Assembly: GCA_947000775.1 (NCBI GenBank)
Contig: CAMQGK010000650.1
Location: 1,996,001-2,060,000, forward strand
From: Pterois miles
Lineage: Eukaryota; Chordata; Actinopteri; Perciformes; Scorpaenidae
DNA length: 64,000 bases
Reading direction: 5' to 3'
Shown: positions 11,500-20,567 of the stretch, piece by piece
How the letters are laid out: every line of letters starts with the position of its first letter
Numbering within the stretch: position 1 is the stretch's first letter
Notes under the pieces: generated by a model
Database searches by the model: none
The model's input: the letters and a program-made list of their open reading frames with translations, nothing else
What the model was told of the DNA's origin: nothing
Translations under genes and position numbers: made by a program

Positions 11500-12930
11500 C
11501 TTTAATGCTTCCTTACTGTATGTAGACTACTGACCACCAGGCTCACAGCTCTGCATGAACCTAAGCAAATGTCCCAGATCCAGTATACATACACACACAT
11601 GCAGAAGATCACAATCAGTGGAACACGTTCAGTTATGAAATGATTACTCATCTGCTCACTCGTTCTCAACATGCGTGTGGCTGTTGGATGATGCATCTGT
11701 GTTAAATCATACACTGTGGCACGTGGGAACACTTTCCTTTTTAGCTCTCAACTGGAAATATATGGAAAAGTAGATAAAGAAACTCTTGCCGCGATGACTA
11801 TAGTTCCTGTAATTACTACCAAGTGGCTACGTCATTTTTGACGTATATTTCTTTTGTTTCTATGCTTCCTTTTCTGCACAGCCAACACCCTAGAATAACA
11901 GTACTTTGTTTTGAAAATATGATTTTTTTTTTTGAAGATGGAGAGTAAATGGGATGTAAAAACTGTGTGACACCTGATTATGCCATTTCTTGGCATCAGA
12001 GCTCTGTTAATCAGTACCTATAGTATAGTTTAGGCCTGACTTTAAATCTGTACTTTACATCCACCAAGTCTAGAAACCAATATTACACATTTTGTTCAGA
12101 ATATAATACGTTTCCACACTCAGACTGTGCTGCTACAGTGTGGTGTAGTTTTGCGGTACTTCCCAAACTGAATAATATACAAAAGGTTTACCTATGATTA
12201 CTATGTTACCTTCCCTTCTATGCTTGACTGCTTCCTGGCACTCACATTTAGCTTTTAGAAAACAACCCAAAATCATTTAATAGAGCTGATTTGAGAGCCT
12301 TTGGGAGGAGAGCTGGCTTTATGCCTCCAGGCTCTGGAGAGGGAGCGATGGAAGGATCACGGTGCAACAGTAAATAATGTTATAGTATGAATAATGAGCT
12401 CCCTCTGTGCCCGGGCCTCAGCTGGACTAATGACAGAGACCTGTTTTAGATTAGGTCTTGCACAAATATATACACACATGCATTGATGTGCACGACCCAA
12501 CACACACCAACCCACACACACTCTCAGGAGGGAGGTGCTGTCAGTTTAGATAATCCGTCGTTCGTGGCAAACAGGGCTGCGTTCTGCTCTGGGACCACTA
12601 ATAGACAGGAGGAAACAAACAACAGAGGCAGAGGGCATCACACACATCTTTAGTCAACCGGTCCTTTGAATCCTCAAGTATCGGTCATCAGTTTCCCTCC
12701 GCTGGTCTCACAGTTTTTCATCCTCTGGATGCAGTTTCTCCAGAGCTACACAGTATTTCATACATCCTCACATGGTGCAGGTCTGCCATCTGCTGTCAGT
12801 AGAAGGTTCATTTTAAAAGAGACATACCACACTCGTTTTCAGATTCAGATTTGTATTTTAGGTTTGTACGAGAACGTTTACATGCTTTAATGCTCAAAAA
12901 GCACATTATTTTTCTCATCCCGTCTGAATT
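11500..12930. other. Intergenic, no gene seen
   Basis: Unassigned sequence with a T run near 11922 and a CA-rich patch near 12470-12520. No coding signal was found on either strand. Confidence 0.4.
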
Positions 12931-12931
12931 A

Positions 12932-13227
12932 GGGTTGTTAATAATTAACCGTGTAATTGTTTACATTAAACCTTTTAACCAATTAACGCTATCGGCTAAT
13001 CGGTTAAAGAAATATTAATTATGAAGCTGAGAAAAACTCAGAGGAGCGTGTTGTCACCTTAAGGAGAAAAGCTGGTCCACCTTAAGAGAGAGCCGGTGCA
13101 GATACAGGAAGTTGGCTCTGGACTTCCAGCTGAGGAGTTGTAGCTTGTAGCCTCGTAGCATTTATTCACCGACAAACTGTACACACACTGTCTGCTACAG
13201 CTACGTTCACAGCTATAACACCACCAA

Positions 13228-13258
<31 letters not shown>

Positions 13259-13750
13259 GGTCTGTCAGAAACTCGCTGAAGTTACGCTACAGCGGCACAA
13301 AGCTACCGGCAACGCTAACAGCTAGCAGCTGCTAACGTAGCACAAATACACACAGTGTTTGTCAGACAATCACTATCGTTAATCTGGGCAGAAACACAGC
13401 TGACAACCGGCTAAACTAAACTAAATGTGCGAGCGAGGCTCAACACTGAGACGTTAATAAAAGTTTCTGTTTAGCTTTCAGCACTTTGTAGCTTCTGACT
13501 GAATCTCTGTGGTGTGAAGTTTAGTTTCCGTTTGTACTCTCAGATATCTGCTTTATGTTGCAGTTATGCTTTCAGCTGTATTTGAGTCAGGTTCAGTTCC
13601 TGCTGCTAAAATCTCAACATTTCCTGCTGCTTCATAATAAAAGTTTTTAAATAACAGGGGACTTTTATTGAGAAGAATTTATAGGAAAGGAAATGTTTAT
13701 CTCTGAATTAGTGGAGCTTTATGTTTTAACAGAAATAAGTCTAATACTGC
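12932..13750 (+). repeat. Dispersed repeat family A, copy 2
   Basis: Starts with agggttgttaataattaacc, then ttaacc-rich sequence. It then has the same block as copy 1 (agctggtccaccttaag, gatacaggaagttggctctg, gttgtagcttgtagcct), an (AC)n run at 13230-13258, and a longer 3' part (acgctaacagctagcagctgc, aaacacagctgacaac) that copy 3 also has. The sequence ggacttttattg occurs at 13660 and again at 14200, bracketing an inserted MITE. Confidence 0.76.
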
Positions 13751-13752
13751 AG

Positions 13753-14170
13753 AGTAGGGATGCACTGATCCAACTTTTTCAGTCCTGATACCGATAGCGA
13801 TACCGAGTTCTGATCCGATACTGATCCGTTTCATTAACAATCTGTATGCCTCATTATGTGAAAGAGACTGGGATCGTTCTGTTATGTTTAAGGAAACATC
13901 AGGCTTGATTTAAACATTGCTTTCCTAACTTTGTAAAACGAAATGTCACAAACAAATATATAGATATACAATTTTATTACTTTAATTATTTATTATAATA
14001 ATCAATAATACACCAGCAACTTGGTCATGAAAAAAATTAAAGTGTTTTAGTTACAAGTTGGTCAAAATTTAAATAGGAATTCAAATTCCAGTATATAATG
14101 TATATAGTATATAAATTAAATTAGTATTAAATTGTCGCTGATACCTGATCCAGCTGTCTGCATCCCTACT
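13753..14170. mobile_element. MITE with perfect 12-bp terminal inverted repeats
   Basis: 418 bases bounded by AGTAGGGATGCA (13753-13764) and its exact reverse complement TGCATCCCTACT (14159-14170). The left subterminal part is rich in ccgatac/tgatcc words and the centre is AT-rich. There is no coding capacity. It interrupts or abuts family A copy 2. Confidence 0.8.
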
Positions 14171-14985
14171 GTGAGAGCAAGCAGCAGAAACAACTGGGGA
14201 CTTTTATTGTGAAGATTACAGGAAATGAAATGTCCATTTTCCAGCCGTTCCTTTGACCACTAATCCCGTCGTGGTTACACACACCTTCAAGCAGGAAGTC
14301 CTCTTGTAAAGGAGACGCTGTCAAACCAAGTCGAGCCAAGCCAGCAAATGTGTGGAAAATCCCTATATACACTCAGGCTTGTTGAATCACATTTTCTAAT
14401 CTACACAGCCCACAAAAAACTCCCTGGGTTGTCCTATTTCAGTTTGTGGCTTGGTCAGAGTCCCAGATACCCAAATGTAAGTGAAAAGTGAGTTTTTCAT
14501 GATAGGTCCCCTTTAAGGAAACAGCCATGCAATGATATGCACATTGTGGTTATTTAAAAAAAAAAAAAAACTCCAGTTACATCAAAATCTCCAGCTGGAC
14601 AATAATACAATAACTCATTCATATCAAATATCCTTTATTCCAAACTTTAAACTCCACAGAGTGTGGTTTCCAGCAGCTCTACGTATTAACCTTCACGTAG
14701 CAAACTCTATATAAATCAACCAGTTTGTGTTTGTATATTCACACTGCTCGGACAAATAAATGTGTAATGAACACGTCTGGCCATTATAACTAAGTGGAAA
14801 TCTGTCAAGAGGTCGGTCGTCTGAACTCAACAGAATACGAAGGCTGGAGCTTTATTAAAAACACAGCTATGAGCATGCTTCATCATGTCAATATCTACAT
14901 ATGACAGACGTCTTGTTCAATCCAGTGGTACAAGTTTTCTTTATGTTTAGTAGTTTTAGTATATTCTCAATCCACCGCTCAATTA
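14171..14985. other. Downstream flank of BLOC1S2, no gene seen
   Basis: No exon was recognised. There is a poly-A tract at 14559-14573. Further minus-strand AATAAA signals (plus TTTATT at 14634 and 14851) could serve as distal polyadenylation signals for BLOC1S2. Confidence 0.4.
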
Positions 14986-15324
14986 AGATATGCTAGTAAT
15001 TAGGCAGATTTATTCAACGTAAAGTGGAACAGCAGGACAATGTGGGTACCGATCCACACTCTCGTTCATCTTGGCTGCACGACCGCTGCCAAACTGGGTG
15101 ATACTGGAGCTAAATCTAAGCCAAGCGCTGCGGTACTAATTCATGTGCCTTCAGCTGCTTCCTCCTGGGTCCTTTCTAGGTGTCAAAGTGGCTCCGACTG
15201 TTTGTTGTTTCAGTCTCAGTTCACATCCTCCCCGCGGCAGGCTCTGCCGGCAGGGAGAGGAGGAGGCCAGGCAGCAGGGTTAAAGAAGGTGAGAAGGCGT
15301 CCGTAACTCACGTCTTCTTCATCC
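14986..15324 (-). other. bloc1s2: Probable BLOC1S2 3' UTR
   Basis: Directly follows the BLOC1S2 stop on the minus strand and contains no further coding exon. Its lower end is set only by the first polyadenylation signal at 15009-15014, so the true end is uncertain. Confidence 0.5.
15009..15014 (-). terminator. Candidate polyadenylation signal of BLOC1S2
   Basis: AATAAA on the minus strand, about 310 bases after the stop codon. It is the first canonical signal downstream; others lie at 14851 and 14634. Confidence 0.45.
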
Positions 15325-15356
15325 TCATCGCTTCTCCAGTTTTTTGAATCTGGCCT
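15325..15356 (-). CDS. bloc1s2: BLOC1S2 coding exon 5 (last)
   Basis: Residues 170-179 and stop. Acceptor tcttcacag. Encodes EARFKKLEKR and then TGA at 15325-15327, matching the family C terminus. It is separated from exon 4 by a 2.2 kb intron full of repeats. Confidence 0.92.
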
Positions 15357-18300
15357 CTGTGAAGATAAGAGACGGGGACGTGATCACTCTGTAGTTTAAA
15401 GTCCAAATGCAACACAGCCTGGTGATGTTTAGCTGTCTGTAAGCCGGGATGGTGAACTATTTCGATGAGGAATCATATGTGTGGTCTCACAGCACCACCT
15501 GCTGGTGGATTTTATAATGCTCTGTAATGCAATAGGAGCTGATGGAGGTGGCTGTACTATCATTGGTCTGTGCTACACATAGCAGACAAAAAGGCAGCAG
15601 ATAGAGAGAGGCTGTTATGTTTCTGCTGTCATGGTGGAGCGAGCTCTCACTGATGAAGTTAACACAGCAGTCACCAAACACAGATGAGGAAAATGAAGCA
15701 CACTGACAGCTCTGGATGTAGGATGGGTCTGTGTGGCGAGGGGCGGCGGTGGGATGGCGATGTTGTGCTGACAGGTGACCTTACAGATGTTCTTTGTGTT
15801 ATTCTGTTGACTGTTTGGACCATGTGATGTTGGGCTACAACCAGGGTTTCTGGTTTGGGATACTAAGGACACGGGTCAGCTTTTTCCAGCAGAAATCTCT
15901 CCAAAACAAGGAGTTAGTGGAAGTAGACTAACGTTCCCACATGAAGCCACTTTTCCTCAGTGAAGTGAAGCCATTGTATAGTTTAGCTATGATACATTTA
16001 CTGTTATATTATTATTATCATTATTTCATAACTATACTTAATGAAGTGAAACCATTGTATAGCTAAGCTGTGATGCATTTACTGTTGTTGTTGATTTGTA
16101 TTATTATTATAATAATAATAATAATTATTATTATTATTATTATTAATAATATAATAATAATAATAATAATTATTATTATTATTATAAGCATAAATCCATA
16201 TCCGAGGTATTCTTTAGGTCTCAGCAGAATCAGGGATCCTTATTTCCTCTAGAAAATGCTTACCAGGGTTATTATCGTAATATAAAATACTGTTAGTAAA
16301 CTTCAACTAAATAAAAATAAGCAGTGAAAAATACTGTTAGTAAACTTCAACTAAATAACTATAATAACTAAATTTAAATTAAATTAAACTGAAAGACATT
16401 GCCTGGTTAATAACTACTATAAGTAAACATTCATTTCAGTTTTAGTTTTTTAAACTAATAATAGTTCAACAGTATCTGCTGACATTGAGCCACAGAAACT
16501 GAGCAGCCTTCCAGCAGATGGCGCTACGCCACAATCACACTGAAGTAGTGCAAAGCTGAAACACAACATGATGGTCGCTCCTACAGTTCTCCAGCAACAT
16601 GTTTTGAATGTATGCAGCTACATACTTCTGAGACATTATACCTGACTTCAACAAAAACAAACTAAAACTACTGTTAAACTAAAATTAATAAAAACTAGGA
16701 GACACGCTGAATACTGACAAACTAAGATGAAACTGAAGAGTCAAAACTAAACAAGAAATTCATTGAAAATTCAAAACTTATAATTATTTTCATTATCAAT
16801 TAATCTGACAGTTATTTACGAGATTCATTGTTTGGTCCATAAAATGTCAGAAAATAGTGAAAATTGTCTAAAATGTTTTTTTTTCCAGTCCAAAACCAAA
16901 AGATGTTCTGTTTAATATATATCTCCACATTTGAGAGGGTGTCAATAGCATTTTTGCCACTTTCTTTATGAAAAATTACTTTATAGATTAATCAATTATC
17001 AAAATATCTATTGACTAATTGTTGCAGCTCTAATGTGATGTGACAAATTTTCATGAGAACGGACAATAAAGTTTGTCTTATTTTTTATAAAAACACTGTT
17101 GTGGAAGTCGGTGAGAACATTACTAAACTGGCAGATATTTACTAATAATGAATTTGAATTAATTTTGAATTTCAATTAATTTTAATAGAATCAGTCTCTC
17201 ACTCAACATATTCTTGGACTGAACATATTTTCATTGTCGATTAATCTGTAGATTATTTTCTCAATATATGAATTAGTTGTTTGGTCTATAAAATGTCAGA
17301 AGATGGTGAAAAATGTTAATCAGTGTTTCTCAAAGCTCAAGATGACGTCCACAAATGTCTTGTTTTGTCCACAACTCAAAGCTATTCAGTTTACTGTCGT
17401 AGAGGAGGAAAGAAACAAGAAAATATTCACATTTAATAAGCTGGAATCAGAGAAATACTAAACTAATTGACTAATCATTGCAGCTCTAATATTGTACATG
17501 TACACTTGTCTTACAAACGTCTCACCCAGTTTTTTGGAGTATGCGTCCAGTTTGTAAGCAGCCTGTTCAAGAGAAGACACCTGCTCCTCAATCTGATTTA
17601 TCTGGTCCAGGTAAGGCTGTAAGCTGGCATCTGGAGCAAAAACATACATACCAGCCAGATGTTCATATGAACTAGAAATACACAAGAATGTGACACTGAG
17701 CTTTAGAGCAGATAATGTATTTCAAACTCACATTTGTTGTTGAGATCCTGCAGGTTACGGCTGATGTTGATGCTGATGTCCTTCATTTCCATGTACTTCA
17801 GGCTGGTGAGCTTGTTCATGTTCTCCAGCAGACGGTAATCCTCACAAGTCCCTGAGCATGTAAGGACGTAGGGAGAGTATGCATGAGAGAAAGAAGAAAA
17901 CAGAGGGATAGGGAGGTGTATGTGAAAGGGAGAAATGAAAGGAGCATCGACTCAGTATGTGTGATGTGGGACAGGGGTTAAAAATGCTGTGCTGTCCCTT
18001 GTAAAGTGGGACACCTGGCCATACTCGCCAACGCTCACAATCTTCCCAGGAGACTCGACTTTTCATCGCCCACTCCCAGTTTCCTCCCAGGGTTTGATTT
18101 CTCTTTCACATTTTTTTCATTTCGTTATCTCAACCTCCACGGGACCTCCACATCCTTTAGTGTTGAAAGCTCCCTATTTTTAAGGTCTCAAGGTTGCCAA
18201 CACCCTGAGTGTCCAGGTGAAAGAGGAGAAACTGAGGAAGCGGGGTGTTAAAAGACCTGTTAGTTCTCCTTGCAGGAAGATGGCCATCTTTTCAAACATG

Positions 18301-18731
18301 TCAGTGCACAGCTCGTTGATATCAGGCTCAGCAGGCTCCACAGCCTCCTCTGCTGTCTCCACGCTCCCATCACCTGGACACAAACATTAGCAGGGTAACA
18401 CATAAAACACCGGCCGAAACAATTAATAGATCCACAATAGAAAAAAACAATAAAACCAGGAAAAACTATGATTGTACGAAGTTTCACAATGATGTTATAT
18501 AATGTATATGTATGCCGCTACGTTAGCATTAGCATCGCCCCGGAAGCTGCCAGGAAACAACCCACTGTTGGTGCTGGGCTTCTTGGGGGCCGCCGCCGGG
18601 CTTTCCGCCGCAGCCTCCGGTGCCTCAGCCTGACTGCTGGAGCTCGCCGCCGCGCTCAGAGCCGCTAACTGGGCCGCTGGAGCCCTGGAGATGCTGTCCA
18701 TTGCTGCGGCGTCGTCGCCAGTTGCAGCCAT
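15325..18731 (-). CDS. bloc1s2: BLOC1S2, biogenesis of lysosome-related organelles complex 1 subunit 2 (complete, 5 coding exons)
   Basis: BLOC1S2 (BLOS2) is a small coiled-coil subunit of BLOC-1, which sorts cargo to lysosome-related organelles, and of BORC, which couples lysosomes to kinesin through ARL8. Coding exons, in transcript order: 18731-18566, 18373-18257, 17851-17732, 17630-17526 and 15356-15325. Together they are 540 bases, 179 residues plus stop, and every junction is phase 1. The conserved core is unmistakable: VETAEEA, DINELCTDMFEKMA, LLENMNKLTSLKYMEMKDI, LQPYLDQINQIEEQV and QAAYKLDAYSKKLE, ending KKLEKR. The first 59 residues are an Ala/Ser/Pro-rich extension that makes it about 37 residues longer than human (142). 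The start at 18731 has a strong Kozak context (aaaATGG). USP24 lies head to head 4.3 kb away. Confidence 0.96.
15958..16090 (+). repeat. Direct duplication of about 60 bases in BLOC1S2 intron 4
   Basis: The string gaagtgaagccattgtatag with its tail atttactgtt recurs as gaagtgaaaccattgtatag and atttactgtt, 80 bases further on. Confidence 0.7.
16099..16186. repeat. (ATT)n/(AAT)n microsatellite, partly inverted
   Basis: ATT and AAT trinucleotide runs alternate, so the tract can fold back on itself. Confidence 0.9.
16260..16790 (+). repeat. A-rich interspersed repeat in BLOC1S2 intron 4
   Basis: Contains two direct copies of tactgttagtaaacttcaac (16289 and 16332) and many aactaaa words. It also carries ccagcagatggcgcta (16511-16526), another CTCF-like match. 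Probably an old interspersed element. Confidence 0.5.
16785..17035 (+). repeat. Dispersed repeat family G, copy 1
   Basis: Marked by attttcattatcaattaatc, attgtttggtccataaaatg and tcagaaaatagtgaaaa, ending ttgttgcagctctaat. Other copies: 17225-17490, 59870-60195 (same strand) and 35425-35730 (inverted). Confidence 0.75.
17225..17490 (+). repeat. Dispersed repeat family G, copy 2
   Basis: Shares gatgacgtcca, aaatgtcttgttttgtcca, aatattcacatttaa and cattgcagctctaat with the copies at 59870 and 35425. It ends about 35 bases downstream (in transcript sense) of BLOC1S2 exon 4. Confidence 0.75.
17526..17630 (-). CDS. bloc1s2: BLOC1S2 coding exon 4
   Basis: Residues 135-169. Acceptor tgctccag, donor CTGG|gtgaga. 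Encodes LQPYLDQINQIEEQVSSLEQ and AAYKLDAYSKKL, nearly identical to mammals. Confidence 0.97.
17732..17851 (-). CDS. bloc1s2: BLOC1S2 coding exon 3
   Basis: Residues 95-134. Acceptor atgctcag, donor AAAT|gtgagt. Encodes the central coiled coil with EDYRLLENMNKLTSLKYMEM and NISRNLQDLNN. Confidence 0.96.
17960..18185 (-). repeat. Repeat family D, inverted single copy in BLOC1S2 intron 2
   Basis: Reverse complement of the unit tandemly repeated at 19447-20385: cttgtaaagtgggacacctgg, then the gagactcgacttttcatcgc and ctcccagtttcctccc region. Confidence 0.75.
18257..18373 (-). CDS. bloc1s2: BLOC1S2 coding exon 2
   Basis: Residues 56-94. Acceptor gtgtccag, donor ACAG|gtcttt. Encodes VETAEEAVEPAEPDINELC and then a helix ending QGELT, the start of the conserved family core. 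Confidence 0.95.
18566..18731 (-). CDS. bloc1s2: BLOC1S2 coding exon 1
   Basis: Residues 1-55 plus one base. Starts MAATGDDAAAMDSISR and is rich in Ala, Ser and Pro. The donor ACA|gtgggt was chosen because only phase 1 joins exon 2 correctly. The nearby gg|gttgtt would give the wrong phase. The start codon is firm; the donor is somewhat less sure. Confidence 0.82.
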
Positions 18732-18782
18732 TTTGTTCCTGTTTTGACTCTCACTCGTCACATGAGCGTTCACGTGACGTCC
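18725..18782 (-). promoter_or_regulatory. Candidate BLOC1S2 core promoter elements (CLEAR/E-box pair, CRE-like, YY1-like)
   Basis: Just upstream of the start codon lie GTCACATGAG (18757-18766) and TTCACGTGAC (18769-18778), 8/10 and 9/10 matches to the CLEAR palindrome GTCACGTGAC bound by TFEB/TFE3/MITF. TGACGTC (18775-18781) overlaps and resembles a CRE. The start codon itself lies in CAAAATGGCTGC, close to the YY1 motif. No TATA box is visible. Function is inferred from motif, position and the lysosomal role of the gene. Confidence 0.5.
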
Positions 18783-18798
18783 CCCCCCCCCCCCCCCC
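18781..18798 (+). repeat. C18 homopolymer upstream of BLOC1S2
   Basis: Eighteen consecutive C (G on the BLOC1S2 sense strand), about 50 bases upstream of the start codon. Prone to length error in sequencing and to four-stranded folding. Confidence 0.95.
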
Positions 18799-18859
18799 TC
18801 CGCCACCACCCCACTCGCGCGCATTGCCACGCCCTGATGAGGCTGGAATGTGAGGTATT

Positions 18860-19200
18860 AATAGAAGAAGAAGAAGAAGATAGTCTTTATTAGTCCCACT
18901 AGGGGAAAATCAATTCCCACTCTGTTGTTAACTTATACACGGTACATGCAGACCCGAAACACACACATGCACAAACATGCAACAATGGAGAGATGTCAGA
19001 GTGACGGGGGCTTGCTCCTGACAAGCGCCCCGAGCAGTTGGGGGTTTGGTGCCTTGCTCAGGGGCACCTCGGCAGTGCCCAAGAGGTAAACTGGCCCCTC
19101 TCCGGCTCCAATTTCCCATTCATTTTTTGGTCAAGGGGGGACTTGAACCGGTGACCCTCTGGTTCCCAAGCCAACTCCCTACAGACTGAGCTACTGTCTA
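18860..19200 (-). mobile_element. tRNA-derived SINE, minus orientation
   Basis: On the minus strand the head has box A TAGCTCAGTCTGTAGG (19178-19194) and box B GGTTCAAGTCC (19139-19149), spaced as in a tRNA. The body then runs to a tail that includes ctaataaagacta and a GAA-type microsatellite (18863-18880). It lies about 130 bases upstream of the BLOC1S2 start codon. Confidence 0.75.
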
Positions 19201-19235
19201 CTACTGACTACTACTACAGTACTACTACTACTTTT
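19195..19235 (+). repeat. (CTA)n-like microsatellite
   Basis: Imperfect ctactactg/actactac repeats next to the SINE head. Confidence 0.7.
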
Positions 19236-19446
19236 TACAAATTACTGTTAATAATGTTATTGGCATAACCAGCCCCACTGTGCAATATCAGCGTTTCATA
19301 TTGATATGTGCAATAATATGAACCCATTCAGTCTATCTTGTTTTCATGCTATCTTACTTATTATATCTTTATTGTTTTACTTAAAACATATTGTTTTGTA
19401 TTTTACTGACGCGTCTTGTTGATTGCACTGTCCCCCTTTGCTGTAG

Positions 19447-20385
19447 GGTGACCAGGTGTCCCACTTTACAAGGAACTGCACAGCATTTTTATCCCTTGTC
19501 CTACATCCCACATACGATGTCCCACATTTTCATTGTTGTGAGCCCAGACTGCTTTTTTACAAAACAGGATGGGGATCATACACACTGTTCACTTCCAGAA
19601 ACAGGTCGGGATAATGAAAAGGTAAAAGCGTGAAAATTTGCCATAAATCGAGCTAACGAAAAGAAAAAAAATGAAAATTTGCCAGAAATTGGGAGAAATA
19701 TGGGAGAACTCTGACCCCGGGAGGAAACTGGGAGAGGGTGATAAAAAATGGGAGTCTCCCAGGAAAATCATGAGGGTTGGCAAGTATGAACAAGTGTCCC
19801 ACTTTATGAGGGGCTGCAAAGCATTTTTATCTCTTGTCCCACATCCCACATATTGCGACGATGTCCCACATTTTCATTGTTGTGAGCACAGACTGCTCTC
19901 TTCTGCCAGGAAATGATAGTTGGTGTAGCTCTATTGTCATCCAGGTGGAAACAGGTCAGGGATGATAAACACTGTTCAGTTCCAGAAACAGGTCGAGATA
20001 ACGAAAAGAAAAAAGTGAGATAATTTCACCATAAATCGGGAAAAATATGGGAGAATTCTGACCCAGGGAGGAAGCTGGGAGAGGGCGATGAAAAATGTGA
20101 GACTCCTGGGAAAATTGCGAGGGTTGGCAAGTATGAACAAGTGTTGCACTTAACAAGGGATTGCACAGCATTTTTAGCCCTTGTCCCACATCCCACATAT
20201 TGAGACAATGTCCCATATTTTCATTGTCGCAAGCACAGACTGCTCTCTTTCGGCAAAATCATGAAGGTTGGTAAGTATGGCCAGGTGTCCCACTTTACGA
20301 GGGACTGCCCAGCATTTTTTCCCCCTTGTCCCACATCCCACTACTGAGATTATGTCCCACAATGTGGACGTCTCAATGTAAAACG
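19447..20385 (+). repeat. Tandem array of repeat family D, period about 343 bases
   Basis: Units begin at about 19450, 19793, 20139 and 20281 with caggtgtcccactttac (or variants). They continue cagcatttttatcc, ttgtcccacatcccacat, cattttcattgttgtgagc, gttcagttccagaaacagg and gggagaggg. The third unit is cut short at about 142 bases. An inverted copy lies in BLOC1S2 intron 2. Confidence 0.8.
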
Positions 20386-20430
20386 AATAAATAAGAAGAT
20401 CATTGACTTTGAAAATTAATAAATTGCTGT

Positions 20431-20567
20431 CTTTGTGCCCTGCGATGGACTGGCGACCTGTCCAGGGTGAACCCGCCTTCACCCAATGCCAGCTGGGATC
20501 AGCTCCAGTGCCCCCGCGACCCCTAACGGGATAAGCGGTTGATGATGGACGGATGGATGGATGTTCC
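20431..20567 (+). mobile_element. SINE family C, 5'-truncated copy
   Basis: Only the 3' half: tgccctgcgatggactggcg, cctgtccagggtgaacc, cgacccctaacgggataagc, ending in tandem ggatggatgg. Confidence 0.82.

Noticed and set aside
15040..15306. 88-codon plus-strand ORF
   Set aside because: It is antisense to the BLOC1S2 3' UTR and has no recognisable similarity.
16070..16252. ORF rich in isoleucine
   Set aside because: It is only the translation of the ATT/AAT microsatellite.
18732..18830. Upstream in-frame ATG of BLOC1S2 at 18830, giving a 33-residue longer protein
   Set aside because: The extension would be translated through the G18 tract and the E-box cluster. The ATG at 18731 has a strong Kozak context and fits the family better.
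19139..19194. A functional tRNA gene on the minus strand
   Set aside because: Box A and box B are present, but the cloverleaf is incomplete and the sequence continues into a SINE body and tail.
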